This document shows, in pieces, positions 17,694 to 26,456 of a stretch of 64,000 nt of DNA (position 1 is the stretch's first letter; each line of letters begins with the position of its first letter). Location: assembly GCA_036655975.1 (NCBI GenBank), contig JAVVPD010000001.1, forward strand, positions 12,378 to 76,377. Direction: 5' to 3'. Both the position numbers and the translations under genes were made by a program. Source of the stretch: CASQEL01 sp036655975. Its GTDB lineage: Bacteria > Desulfobacterota > Desulfovibrionia > Desulfovibrionales > Desulfovibrionaceae. A model generated the notes under the pieces. That model ran no database searches. It was not told the origin of the DNA and worked only from the letters and a program-made list of their open reading frames with translations.

Positions 17694-17713
17694 GGGGAGG
17701 CGCGAGCCTCCCC
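17694..17713 (+). terminator. GC-rich hairpin after the oxidoreductase operon
   Basis: Perfect 8-bp stem GGGGAGGC / GCCTCCCC with loop GCGA, nine bases after the gamma-subunit stop. No T-tract follows, so it may act as a 3'-end stabiliser or a U-less terminator. The same stem type recurs at 30439-30462 and, less perfectly, at 40638-40658, 46824-46852 and 60793-60815. Confidence 0.55.
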
Positions 17714-17741
17714 TAAACAGTCAACACAAAGGATACCCACT

Positions 17742-18344
17742 ATGGCTCGGATGCGCGCCTGCAAAGAACAATTGAAGGCATGGCTCAACAGCGATGACTG
17801 GGAAAATCAGCTGGCGCGCCTGGCTGAATTAGACGATAAAGTCACTGTGGGGCCATTGTTTTCCTTCTTATTGCTGGGGGAACCCATGACCTCACGGGCG
17901 GCAAGCGCTTTGGGCTTGGTGGTGGCACACCTTGCCCAGAAAAGCCCAGAAAGCGCGCGGAACATTGTGCGGCGGTGCATGTGGCATATGAACGAAGATT
18001 CCGGCAATATCGGATGGGGAATCCCCGAGGCTTTTGCGGAAATTCTGGTGCGTAGCCCGCTCTTGTTCCGAGAATTTCACCGGGTGCTGATTTCGTACAT
18101 TATCCACACCGGTAAAAGTGACAATTATTGTGACCACGCCCCTTTACGTCGTTCTTGCTATGGGGCTGTGGGGCGTCTCCTGCAAGTCTACCCCCAGTTA
18201 GGGCCGCAGGTAGCCCCGTATCTGGAACAGGGCCTACAAGATACAGACCCGCCTTGCCGCGCACAAGCGGCGTGGGCTTTACAACAGATGCGTGAGCCAA
18301 AAAATACAGATTCAAAATGTGACGAAAAAAAGAAATCTCAATAA
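17742..18344 (+). CDS. HEAT-repeat-like protein found beside energy-metabolism genes
   Basis: 200 residues from the ATG at 17742 (AAAGGA upstream); the frame is open far upstream inside the gamma gene but that part is a shadow. The protein is almost entirely helical, with HEAT-like pairs: WENQLARLAELDDKVTVGPLFSFL, MTSRAASALGLVVAHLAQ (read in two pieces), RRSCYGAVGRLLQVYPQLGPQVAPYL, CRAQAAWALQQM. It has scattered Cys but no cluster motif. Proteins of this general type occur in Desulfovibrio genomes; no function is known to me. Its place just after the oxidoreductase operon suggests a helper role but does not prove it. Confidence 0.7.
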   Translation: MARMRACKEQLKAWLNSDDWENQLARLAELDDKVTVGPLFSFLLLGEPMTSRAASALGLVVAHLAQKSPESARNIVRRCMWHMNEDSGNIGWGIPEAFAEILVRSPLLFREFHRVLISYIIHTGKSDNYCDHAPLRRSCYGAVGRLLQVYPQLGPQVAPYLEQGLQDTDPPCRAQAAWALQQMREPKNTDSKCDEKKKSQ

Positions 18345-18440
18345 ATTCCATACAACACGATGATTTTATATATTTTATAAAAAAATAAAGGAGATTCAGC
18401 TGTAAACATAAGTATTTTCAGGTTGTCCCCCGAGCACAAT

Positions 18441-18469
18441 CCATGTAAAATTTTTTTTTACGTACATGG
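18441..18469. promoter_or_regulatory. Inverted repeat CCATGTA-N15-TACATGG ahead of the GGDEF gene
   Basis: CCATGTA at 18441-18447 and TACATGG at 18463-18469 flank an AT-rich spacer containing a run of T. It sits about 65 bases before the chosen ATG of the PAS-GGDEF gene. It could be an operator or the stem of a leader hairpin followed by ATTTTAT. Seen directly; function is inferred. Confidence 0.35.
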
Positions 18470-18533
18470 GCATATTTTATACCCGTATACGATACGCAAA
18501 GCTTATGTGATCTTTTTTACCACGCATGGCATC

Positions 18534-20972
18534 ATGAAAATAAAATATATTATCACCTCAGCACTGCTTTTCTTCGCTATTTTCCCGGCGCTGATCAGCA
18601 TCTTTCTTTCCGCTGCGTATTTTAAAGAACATGTACAGGCCAGCTTAGTCACAACCCTCACCACCGCAACCAACATTGAAGCTTCAAATATCAGCAATTA
18701 TTTTCGCACACTTTCCAGCCATATTGACCCGCTCCATTCTATTCCCCTGCTGAAAGAATATCTACTCCACACCTCCAATAAAGCCCCTACACAATCTTCA
18801 GAAAATATTGCGGCCTCTATCTCCGCCTATTTACACACGCGCACTACAGGCCGTAGCGATATTCTCCGCATCGTCATCATAAATTGTCAGGGCACCGTCC
18901 TCGCCTCGAGCACGCCCCAAGAAAGGGGCACTCCCTTCCCCCGTATGCCCGCCCCACAAAGCTTTGCTGACACCCCCTATCTCCTGACCATGCTGCCCGA
19001 TACCCCAGCCACCGGCAAAAACCGCTTTGGACTGATGACGCCTCTGCACTACGAGTCGCAGCAGCTGGGCTTTATGTACGTGGAATATACCACCACTTAC
19101 TTTGAAACAACCCTGCGCGAAATCGCCATTTGTCGGTCGGGAAGCATGTTTTTGCTGGACTTTGCGGGCAAAATTATTGCAACCAGCCGCCCCACAGGGG
19201 TGGGCAAAAACATTACCAATACTCCCGCACTGGAAGGCTTCAGCAAAACCTTTTATCAAGAAAATTTCAGCGAACATCCCTCTGGAATGATGTTTTACAC
19301 GCTCAATGGCACCCCACGTATTGCGGTATTCCAAGTCATTGCGGGCACGCAATGGGTTTTAATGTCCGCAATGGATAACCAATTATTAGCTACTTTCCTA
19401 CGTAATTTCGATGTTATGCTGCTTTTTCTCTGCGCCGCGCTGCTGATACTTTCCACCATAGGCTCACTGCTGATCTCACAGCGCATCGTCGCGCCCGTGG
19501 AAATGTTTATAGCGACTATCAAACGCATTAAGGACGGCGACCATGCGGCCCGCTTCCATTACACCAAATCCAATGAACTCGGCATGATTGCCGATGCCTT
19601 CAACGACCTTGTACGCACAACCAACACGCGCACGGACAAACTCACCCAGCAGCAACAGCAATTGGAAACCCTGACGCACAATATTCCCGGCGGGCTGTTC
19701 CGGTGCACCTATGACCGCAAGGGAACTTTTTCCTTTATCAGCGCAGGCTATCTTGATATTTTAAGTTTTAACCGCGAAAGCTTTATTGAGCGTTGCGAAA
19801 ATTGCCTGAGCCTGACAATTCATCCTGACAAGCGCGAAGCCGTCATGGACGACATTCTGGACCAATTGGCTCAAACTTCCTCCTGTGAGGTGACATATCT
19901 GGCGATGATGGGCTTTGGCAGCACCTGCTGGATTCAACTGAAGGGCGAACTTAAAGTGGATGCCCTGCAGGGCAGCTCGTGGATAGACGGCCTGGCCACG
20001 GATGTTACCGAACAAGTTCAGGCGCAAGAACATTTAACCCAAACCATGGAAGATTTACGCGAAACCCTGCACGAACTCAAAATCAGCGAAGAACGCCTAC
20101 GCCTGATCATTGTTCATTCCAGTGATGTTGTGGTTGAATGGAGCGCTACGCAACGCTACGTCTACCTTTCCACCGCCTTTGAACGGCGTTTTGGCTATAT
20201 GCCCCTCCTGCCCAATGGCTACCGCTCACTGATGCAGTTCAAGGGGATACACCCCAAAGACCTGCGGAATTTCCGCGCGTGGATTTCCAAACTGGCAAAG
20301 GGTATCCAACCCCCTGTGGCAGATTTCCGCTTTCGCACTGCCGACGAGCGTTTTCTTTGGACACGCCTCCAGCTGAACGTCATCCGCGATAAGGACGAAA
20401 ACATTGTCCGCGCCGTGGGTTTGCTCGCTGACGTGCACGAAAACAAATGTGCCGAATTGCAATTACTCAACAAAGCCGAGCGAGACCCCCTGTCAGGTTT
20501 GCTCAACCGCGCCACCTTTACCGAAAAAGCGCAAGCAGCCCTGCTTAACAGCCAAGGCAATCCAGTGGCACTGGCCTTTATGTTTCTAGATATCGATAAT
20601 TTCCGGCACTATAATACGGAATACGGGCATGCCTTTGGGGATCGTATTATCAGTTTTGTCGGGAAAACCCTACAAGAAAGTATCAACTATAAGGGCTTTG
20701 CCGGAAGACAAGGGGGGGACGAATTTGTAATTTGCTGCGAGCACGGCACTTCTGAAGCCCAGTTGCGCGCCCTTGCGGTGAAAATTCGAGATCAACTCAA
20801 CGCCGGACTCCCCGCCCGCAACCATAATCGGGTGCGCGTGAGTTGCAGCACCGGTATTGTGCAAGTGACAAACCCGCAACTCTCCTTTGAAAAGATTATC
20901 AATGCTGCGGATCAGGCCATGTATGAGGTGAAAAATGCGGGCAAGGGTTCCTACTGCATAGTGCAGATATAG
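18534..20972 (+). CDS. Membrane diguanylate cyclase: Cache - HAMP - PAS - PAS - GGDEF
   Basis: 812 residues from the ATG at 18534, which lies directly before the first membrane helix (IITSALLFFAIFPALISIFL); a TTG at 18423 would add 37 residues without a clear site. A periplasmic Cache-like region is followed by a second helix (LLFLCAALLILSTIGSLLI), HAMP (SQRIVAPVEMFIATIKRIKDG), two PAS-like domains and a GGDEF domain with intact GRQGGDEFVICCE. It should make cyclic di-GMP at the membrane. The position of the RxxD inhibitory site holds NYKG, so product inhibition through an I-site is not expected. There is no EAL domain. It is monocistronic and convergent with the peptidase gene. Confidence 0.9.
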   Translation: MKIKYIITSALLFFAIFPALISIFLSAAYFKEHVQASLVTTLTTATNIEASNISNYFRTLSSHIDPLHSIPLLKEYLLHTSNKAPTQSSENIAASISAYLHTRTTGRSDILRIVIINCQGTVLASSTPQERGTPFPRMPAPQSFADTPYLLTMLPDTPATGKNRFGLMTPLHYESQQLGFMYVEYTTTYFETTLREIAICRSGSMFLLDFAGKIIATSRPTGVGKNITNTPALEGFSKTFYQENFSEHPSGMMFYTLNGTPRIAVFQVIAGTQWVLMSAMDNQLLATFLRNFDVMLLFLCAALLILSTIGSLLISQRIVAPVEMFIATIKRIKDGDHAARFHYTKSNELGMIADAFNDLVRTTNTRTDKLTQQQQQLETLTHNIPGGLFRCTYDRKGTFSFISAGYLDILSFNRESFIERCENCLSLTIHPDKREAVMDDILDQLAQTSSCEVTYLAMMGFGSTCWIQLKGELKVDALQGSSWIDGLATDVTEQVQAQEHLTQTMEDLRETLHELKISEERLRLIIVHSSDVVVEWSATQRYVYLSTAFERRFGYMPLLPNGYRSLMQFKGIHPKDLRNFRAWISKLAKGIQPPVADFRFRTADERFLWTRLQLNVIRDKDENIVRAVGLLADVHENKCAELQLLNKAERDPLSGLLNRATFTEKAQAALLNSQGNPVALAFMFLDIDNFRHYNTEYGHAFGDRIISFVGKTLQESINYKGFAGRQGGDEFVICCEHGTSEAQLRALAVKIRDQLNAGLPARNHNRVRVSCSTGIVQVTNPQLSFEKIINAADQAMYEVKNAGKGSYCIVQI

Positions 20973-20992
20973 CCGCCATATTGCCGCACGTG

Positions 20993-22066
20993 CTACAGGA
21001 CGCGCACCCCGTTTTCTTCCACCAGCACCATATATTCCCATCGAACCCCGCCCCATGGGGGATAATACAGCCCCGGTTCCACGGTCACCACCATGCCCGG
21101 ACGCAACAAGCCTTCATTCCGCAGCGAAAGTGACGGAGCTTCGTGTACCTCCAGCCCCACCCCGTGCCCGAGACCGTGCGTAAAGGCCTGCGCCACCCCC
21201 GCGTCCTCAAACACCTTGCGGGCTGTAGCGTAAACGTGCTTGCACGGAATCCCCGGCTCCATGCAGGCAATGGCGGCGTCCTGCGCCGTGCGTACCCATT
21301 CTAAGGTACGCGCAAAGGCCGCTGACGGCTTGTTGCCCACCCAAAAGGTGCGGGTCTGATCCGAACAATAGCCCGCATACCGCGCGCCCACATCCACCAG
21401 CACCGGCATATTTTCCCGCAGCAAGGCCTCACCGGGCACCGCATGCGGCAAGGCCCCGTTCGGCCCGAAAGCTACAATATTCGGGAAAGCCAATTCTGAA
21501 GCCCCGTGCTCGCGGAAAAATTTTTCAATGCCCCAACTCACGGTCAATTCCGTGCTGCCTTCCACCAAGAGATCCGGTACATGGTTCATCAAAGCATGAT
21601 TCAACGCACACGAGCACTCCATACGGGCGATTTCGTCCGCATCCTTGATAACTCTAGCCGCCTCCACCAGACCGCCCGCGTCCACCAAAAGCCCACCGCG
21701 CCCCAAGTCCCGATAAAAAGCCACCGATAGGCTTGAAGGCTCAAAGCCGGTCAACCCGCCCGACTTTTCAGCTATCAAAGCCCGCACCTGCCCTGCCGCA
21801 TCGCCCCCGTAAACAAAAATACGGTTTTCATCCCACAAGCGCTTAGCCGCGTCCGTATAGCGAGAATCCGTGCACAGCCAATCGTCCCCGCTGGCTGTCA
21901 ATAATAAATAGCCCGCGCTTTCATTGCACTGTGGGTCGTGCAATTCAAAGCCGGAAAGGTAAAAACGGTTAGCCGCATGGCTCACAAACAGGGCGTCTAG
22001 CCCCGCCGCGCCCATGGCGGAACGGATATTTTGACGGCGCTGCGTGTATACTTCAGGGGTGGACAT
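20993..22066 (-). CDS. M24-family Xaa-Pro aminopeptidase/dipeptidase
   Basis: 357 residues. A creatinase-like N-terminal domain (RRQNIRSAMGAAGLDALFVS, NRFYLSGF) is followed by the pita-bread metallopeptidase domain. The metal ligands are visible: Asp pair in VDVGARYAGYCSDQTRTF, His in THGLGHGVGLEVHE, Glu in TVEPGLYYP and Glu in GVRWEYMVLV. It is cytosolic and releases N-terminal residues before proline or cleaves Xaa-Pro dipeptides. Whether it is a PepP- or PepQ-type enzyme is not decided by sequence. It stands alone on the minus strand. Confidence 0.9.
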   Translation of the reverse strand: MSTPEVYTQRRQNIRSAMGAAGLDALFVSHAANRFYLSGFELHDPQCNESAGYLLLTASGDDWLCTDSRYTDAAKRLWDENRIFVYGGDAAGQVRALIAEKSGGLTGFEPSSLSVAFYRDLGRGGLLVDAGGLVEAARVIKDADEIARMECSCALNHALMNHVPDLLVEGSTELTVSWGIEKFFREHGASELAFPNIVAFGPNGALPHAVPGEALLRENMPVLVDVGARYAGYCSDQTRTFWVGNKPSAAFARTLEWVRTAQDAAIACMEPGIPCKHVYATARKVFEDAGVAQAFTHGLGHGVGLEVHEAPSLSLRNEGLLRPGMVVTVEPGLYYPPWGGVRWEYMVLVEENGVRVL

Positions 22067-22150
22067 AGGTACCTTCCTTCACAATTTCCCTCCTTCTACG
22101 CCAAAAGATTTTGAATGAGAAGCAGCGTTTGAACAAACTAGGAAGAGTTC

Positions 22151-22178
22151 TTGACAACTACAGAATAACTTTTATTCT
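22151..22178 (+). promoter_or_regulatory. Sigma-70-type promoter of the b561-like gene
   Basis: TTGACA at 22151-22156 and TATTCT at 22173-22178 with a 16-base spacer, about 27 bases ahead of the ATG at 22205. A GGAGG site lies between. A perfect -35 and a four-of-six -10 give a good housekeeping promoter candidate. Confidence 0.55.
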
Positions 22179-22204
22179 ACGGCAAATGAATTTTGGAGGT
22201 TTGA

Positions 22205-22630
22205 ATGTCTGAAACGCTATTGTGGGTTCACCCACTCATGCAAACAATTGCCGTGATGCTAGGCACTTGGGCCATGTGGCAAGGCTGGAAACGCGTACAA
22301 ATGCAGCGCGGCGTGAAGGTTATTTTCCCGTGGAAACAACATGTCCGCTGGGGAGCCGTGGCTTTGATCATGTGGACCCTAGGGGCCCTTGGATTTTATG
22401 TTACCCTTGACCTGTTCGGCAGCACACATATTACCGGGCTGCATGCCCAATTGGCCTGGCCTATCATTGCCCTGTCTATCTTTGGGCTGGTTACCGGCTA
22501 TAGTATGGATAAATATAAGCGTAAGCGCGTGTATCTGAACGTCACGCACGGGATTGTCAATATCTTGCTGATGGTTCTTGTTATTATTGAACTTATTACG
22601 GGATTTTTGCTGCTCGAAACCTTTTTATAG
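22205..22630 (+). CDS. Small four-helix membrane protein, cytochrome b561/DUF4079-like
   Basis: 141 residues with four predicted helices (WVHPLMQTIAVMLGTWAMW; WGAVALIMWTLGALGFYV; LAWPIIALSIFGLVTGY; VNILLMVLVIIELITGFLL). Histidines at HP in helix 1, in LHAQL before helix 3 and THG before helix 4 could bind b-type heme, as in b561/DUF4079 proteins, so a membrane electron-transfer role is plausible but not proven. It has its own good promoter and SD, and ends at a long perfect palindrome. Confidence 0.65.
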   Translation: MSETLLWVHPLMQTIAVMLGTWAMWQGWKRVQMQRGVKVIFPWKQHVRWGAVALIMWTLGALGFYVTLDLFGSTHITGLHAQLAWPIIALSIFGLVTGYSMDKYKRKRVYLNVTHGIVNILLMVLVIIELITGFLLLETFL

Positions 22631-22655
22631 CGGCGGGGTCACGGCGTGCGCGCCG

Positions 22656-22704
22656 CATACTCAAAGTGCACAGTAACGCAATGTTACTGTGCACTTTGAG
22701 TATG
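22656..22704. terminator. Perfect 22-bp palindrome between convergent genes
   Basis: The 22-base arm 22656-22677 is exactly complementary to 22683-22704, with a five-base loop GCAAT. It lies in the 91-base gap between two converging genes, so it can serve both as a terminator. Neither strand has a strong T-tract directly after the stem, which is unusual. Confidence 0.6.
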
Positions 22705-22721
22705 GTGTTCCACACAAAAAA

Positions 22722-24404
22722 CTATTTTTTGACATATTTCACATAGCCGGGGTCAGTACCCGCAATGTGATGAATAAGCCAGTCTTTAAGAAAGTTCAAA
22801 ATTTCCATACTTACCGTAGCCGTGCCCTTGTTGAAATCGTTTTCAAAGTCCTGCACTTTCTGTTCAAATTTACGGTGTATGGATTTATGCTTGGCAACAT
22901 CAGGGTAGGCAGAGTGCTCAAAATACTGCTCTTCTGTGCTAAAGTGCAGCACGGTATACTCTTTGAGCGAACGTATGAGCTTGGAAATGGCTGCATTGCT
23001 GTCTCGGTGAACCATGGCTTTGTGCAAACCATTAATAAGCTCGCATAATGACCGGTGCTGATCATCGATCATCTGGATGCCCGTTTCCAATTTCTTGGTC
23101 CACTGCACAAGCTTGGTCATGGACACCTCTTCCGTATTGCCGGTGGCCAAGCCGTGAATGATCATTTCCATATTTTCAATATAGCTGGATAATTCTACAA
23201 TTGCCCCAGTAATTTGCTGCATATTCTCAGCATTTTCCACCGCAACGCTGTTAATCTTACTCAAGGAAAGCTCGGCATCTTCACTGGCAGAGGACTGATT
23301 TTTGGTCGCATCCGCAATGCTGCCCAATTCCGTGGCGGTGATGTCCATTTCGCCCACAATTTCCGTCATGAATTTGCCCACCTGCGCGGCCAAATCCGCC
23401 CCGCGCACCGTGTCCACCGCTGCTGCGTCAACAGCTTCAATATTTTGATGTGTCTGCTTTTGGATGCGGGCCACCGCTACTTCCACTTCCTTGGTGGCCT
23501 GCATGGTGCGTTCCGCCAATTTACGCACTTCATCCGCCACCACCGCAAAACCCCGCCCGGCCTCGCCTGCGCGCGCCGCTTCAATGGCGGCGTTCAAGGC
23601 CAACAGATTGGTCTGGTCAGCCACCTCACTGATGACATTCATCACCTGACCGATATTCTCTGCATCCTGCCCCAAAATTTCCATGGTCTCTTTCAAGGCC
23701 AAAGTGCGTGTTTTTACCGCGCCAATGGCCTCCACGGCATCGTCCACATTGCCAGAACCTGTTGCCGCTTTCACCCGCGAATCCGTGGCCCCGTGTGCCG
23801 CCGCATGGGCGCTATTGGCAACATCCACAACGCTGTCCAAAATACCCTTCACGCTGGCAGAGGTATCTGCCAAGCTAAAACGCTGTACCTCTACCCCGTT
23901 TGAAACCTCGGCTACGCGCTGAGAAAGTTCGCGCAAAGCATCATACATACCGCGCGAAACCTCATTGCCCTTTTGTGCAAGACTGCCCATGGCTTCCAAC
24001 ATGCGCGCGCTTTCTTGCATTTTTTTATCTGCCTCAGCCAATGATGTTTGCGCCACAGTTAAGGTACTGTGCACCGCTGCGGCCGCGCTCTGTTCCTGTG
24101 CACAACGTTCTTCAGCAATACGCAAGCTCGCCTGAACACAACCCTGCACCCACGCAAGGCCCCCAACACCGGGGGGAACAGCTTCAACAGGCAGGTCAGC
24201 TTCGAGCGACTTTGCATACAGCAACAGTTTTTGCACAGGTTTCACGAGAAGAATCAAAGTACAATAGGCCGACACGAGTACTAGAATAAGCCCTGTACAT
24301 AAAAGTATAAATACTTCTATATTTTGTATATTTTTCGTTATTAAATATACTATGATCGTAATGATGGAAAGAAAAAGAATAGGTAACACTCGCATGATCT
24401 GCAT
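22722..24404 (-). CDS. Methyl-accepting chemotaxis protein with C-terminal bacteriohemerythrin (DcrH-like)
   Basis: 560 residues. Two N-terminal helices (about 5-23 and 30-52) are joined by a few residues only, so there is no periplasmic sensor domain. The signalling region has the hairpin tip SEVADQTNLLALNAAIEAARAGE (quoted in part: NLLALNAAIEAARAG). The last 130 residues are a hemerythrin: diiron ligands are visible in DDQH, HFSTEEQYF, HKSIH and HHIAGTD. In Desulfovibrio DcrH such a domain binds oxygen. It probably steers cells in response to O2, or possibly NO, sensed in the cytosol. It is monocistronic; no che genes are in the window. Confidence 0.93.
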   Translation of the reverse strand: MQIMRVLPILFLSIITIIVYLITKNIQNIEVFILLCTGLILVLVSAYCTLILLVKPVQKLLLYAKSLEADLPVEAVPPGVGGLAWVQGCVQASLRIAEERCAQEQSAAAAVHSTLTVAQTSLAEADKKMQESARMLEAMGSLAQKGNEVSRGMYDALRELSQRVAEVSNGVEVQRFSLADTSASVKGILDSVVDVANSAHAAAHGATDSRVKAATGSGNVDDAVEAIGAVKTRTLALKETMEILGQDAENIGQVMNVISEVADQTNLLALNAAIEAARAGEAGRGFAVVADEVRKLAERTMQATKEVEVAVARIQKQTHQNIEAVDAAAVDTVRGADLAAQVGKFMTEIVGEMDITATELGSIADATKNQSSASEDAELSLSKINSVAVENAENMQQITGAIVELSSYIENMEMIIHGLATGNTEEVSMTKLVQWTKKLETGIQMIDDQHRSLCELINGLHKAMVHRDSNAAISKLIRSLKEYTVLHFSTEEQYFEHSAYPDVAKHKSIHRKFEQKVQDFENDFNKGTATVSMEILNFLKDWLIHHIAGTDPGYVKYVKK

Positions 24405-24582
24405 ACATTCCTCCTAAGACAGTTCCCGCATGATAGTAAAAGCTCGCAGTAATGTCACCAAATATTCCAACATTACTCCTAGTATCTTTTACGGATATTT
24501 TTATAAAAATATTAGAGTAAAAATCACGTAAAGCTGCCCCCTATAGTTGTAACGCTTTTATGGAAAAGCCCCCCAGCAAAGG

Positions 24583-24611
24583 TTGACCCTAGGCGCAAGG
24601 ATGTCTATAAT
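24583..24611 (+). promoter_or_regulatory. Sigma-70-type promoter of pyrK-pyrD
   Basis: TTGACC at 24583-24588, a 17-base spacer and a perfect TATAAT at 24606-24611. The start of transcription would fall near 24618, leaving a leader of about 42 bases before the pyrK ATG. It is among the best housekeeping promoter matches in the window. Confidence 0.7.
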
Positions 24612-24660
24612 GAAAAAATTAACAATCATTATTATCTGATCTATCTTTACGGAAAACACC

Positions 24661-25473
24661 ATGTCTCAGCCCAAAAATTCGCTCTTAAAAGTTCTTGATA
24701 TCGTCCCCTTTGGACAAGTGGGCAGCCACGCCCAGTTCTTTGCCCTGCGTCTAGAACGCCCTGATTGGGCCTCATGGAAGCCTGGACAATTCATGATGGT
24801 TCGCCCCCAATCCTTTGGCCTAGAACTGCCATGGGCACGTCCCCTGGGCATTTGCCATGTGACCGAACAACACTTGGTGTGCTTCTTTCAAGTTGTCGGA
24901 CGGGGTACGGCAAAAATGGCGGAACTCACCGCCGGAGACCTCGTACATGTCTGGGGCCCCTTGGGCAACAGTTTTGCCATTGAGCCAGAAAGCCCCACCC
25001 TGCTTTTAGCCGGCGGGATTGGCATTGCCCCCTTCATCGGCTATGTCCACGCCCACCCCAAACCGTGGAATCTGACCATGCTCTTTGGGCATCGCGCCCG
25101 GCTTGGCTGTTACCCTGTGGACAGCATCAACGAACGTATCCCCTTGGATACTCTGCACGAAACCGTGCCCGGTGACCTTGATAACTTTATTTTCACCATG
25201 CGCGAACGCATGCAAGAATATGCGGAAAGCGCGGGGCTTGTGCTTGCCTGTGGGCCGCAGCCTTTCCTACGCACGGTTCAAAGCCTTGCCGCAGAATTCA
25301 AGGTTCGCACGCAACTTTCGCTCGAAACCCGCATGGCCTGTGGTGTCGGCGCATGCCTCGGCTGCGCGGTACAAACAAGCGACCGATGGCCCGTGCCCGA
25401 AAAACGCCATTGGCCCGTCCAAACCTGCACTCAAGGCCCCATTTTCTGGGCAGACCAAATTATATTAGACTAA
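24661..25473 (+). CDS. pyrK: Dihydroorotate dehydrogenase electron-transfer subunit
   Basis: 270 residues. It has a ferredoxin-reductase-like FAD domain (PGQFMMVRP, ARPLGICHV), an NAD-binding domain (LLLAGGIGIAPFIGYV) and the C-terminal [2Fe-2S] binding cysteines in CGVGACLGC plus the Cys of VQTCTQG. PyrK passes electrons from PyrD FMN to NAD+ in the class 1B dihydroorotate dehydrogenase. pyrD starts 39 bases later, so both are co-transcribed from the TTGACC/TATAAT promoter. Confidence 0.93.
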   Translation: MSQPKNSLLKVLDIVPFGQVGSHAQFFALRLERPDWASWKPGQFMMVRPQSFGLELPWARPLGICHVTEQHLVCFFQVVGRGTAKMAELTAGDLVHVWGPLGNSFAIEPESPTLLLAGGIGIAPFIGYVHAHPKPWNLTMLFGHRARLGCYPVDSINERIPLDTLHETVPGDLDNFIFTMRERMQEYAESAGLVLACGPQPFLRTVQSLAAEFKVRTQLSLETRMACGVGACLGCAVQTSDRWPVPEKRHWPVQTCTQGPIFWADQIILD

Positions 25474-25512
25474 AAGTCTTTGCCTCTCCCAGAAAAAATT
25501 TCAGGAGTTCTC

Positions 25513-26433
25513 ATGAATACCACTGTTACTTTGACCACAGATCCCCAGCTTATTTTTAAAAATCCTGTTCTTACGGCCTCTGGCACTTTTGGCTATGGAG
25601 AAGAATTTACGCCCTACGGCGATTTGACGGCCTTGGGGGGCATTGTGGTCAAGGGGCTGTCGCTCAAGCCTCGGGCGGGCAATCCTTGCCCACGCATTGC
25701 GGAAACGGCAGCGGGCATGCTCAATGCGGTGGGCTTGCAAAACGACGGTGTGGAGGCTTTTATCCGCCACAAATTACCCCGTCTGCCGTGGAGTGAAGTG
25801 CCCATTATTGCTAATCTATACGCCACTTCTCCCGACGAATTTGCAGAACTGGCGGGCATTTTAGCTGCTGAGGAAGGCGTGGCCGCGCTGGAAGTAAATA
25901 TTTCCTGCCCCAATGTCAAAGAGGGCGGCATTTTATTCGGGCAAGACCCCAAATTGGCGGCACAAGTGACCGCCGCCGTATGCAAAGCCGCCGGCAACAC
26001 CCCCGTGATGGTAAAACTTTCGCCCAATGTGACGGACATTGTTGCCGTTGCTCAAGCTGTGGAGGATGCGGGGGCCCATGCCCTATCGTGCATCAATACT
26101 TTGTCGGGTATGGCGGTGGACATCCACACCCGCAAGCCCATGCTTGCAAATATTATCGGTGGCTTATCTGGCCCCGCCGTCAAACCCGTGGCCTTACGCT
26201 GCGTGTGGCAAATCAGCCGTGCGGTACGCATTCCCGTTATCGGAATCGGCGGCATTACCAGCGCTGAGGATGTCTTAGAATTTATGCTGGTGGGGGCCCA
26301 CGCCGTGCAGATTGGCACGGGGAATTTTATCCGTCCGGATTTGGCTTTTCAGGTGGCTGCGGATCTGCCCGCCTTGTGCCAGAAATTGGGCATCACCTCT
26401 TGGGATGCGTGGCGCGGCCGTTTAGAAGTTTAA
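25513..26433 (+). CDS. pyrD: Dihydroorotate dehydrogenase, class 1B catalytic subunit
   Basis: 306 residues from the ATG at 25513 (CAGGAG site). It oxidises dihydroorotate to orotate in pyrimidine synthesis. Seen: NPVLTASGTFGYGEE, VKGLSLKPRAGNPCPRI, GMLNAVGLQNDGV, ALEVNISCPNVKEGG with the catalytic Cys of the class 1B/1A loop, VMVKLSPNVTDI, LSCINTLSGMAVD and IGIGGITSAEDVLEFMLVGA. It forms a 2:2 complex with PyrK. The polyferredoxin gene follows after 23 bases, so the operon may extend into the aldehyde oxidoreductase genes. Confidence 0.95.
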   Translation: MNTTVTLTTDPQLIFKNPVLTASGTFGYGEEFTPYGDLTALGGIVVKGLSLKPRAGNPCPRIAETAAGMLNAVGLQNDGVEAFIRHKLPRLPWSEVPIIANLYATSPDEFAELAGILAAEEGVAALEVNISCPNVKEGGILFGQDPKLAAQVTAAVCKAAGNTPVMVKLSPNVTDIVAVAQAVEDAGAHALSCINTLSGMAVDIHTRKPMLANIIGGLSGPAVKPVALRCVWQISRAVRIPVIGIGGITSAEDVLEFMLVGAHAVQIGTGNFIRPDLAFQVAADLPALCQKLGITSWDAWRGRLEV

Positions 26434-26456
26434 AAATCACTCTTTACGAGGATCCT

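Noticed and set aside
17472..17741. Upstream extension of the HEAT-like protein
   Set aside because: It runs inside the gamma-subunit gene and across its terminator-like hairpin; the ATG at 17742 has a good AAAGGA site.
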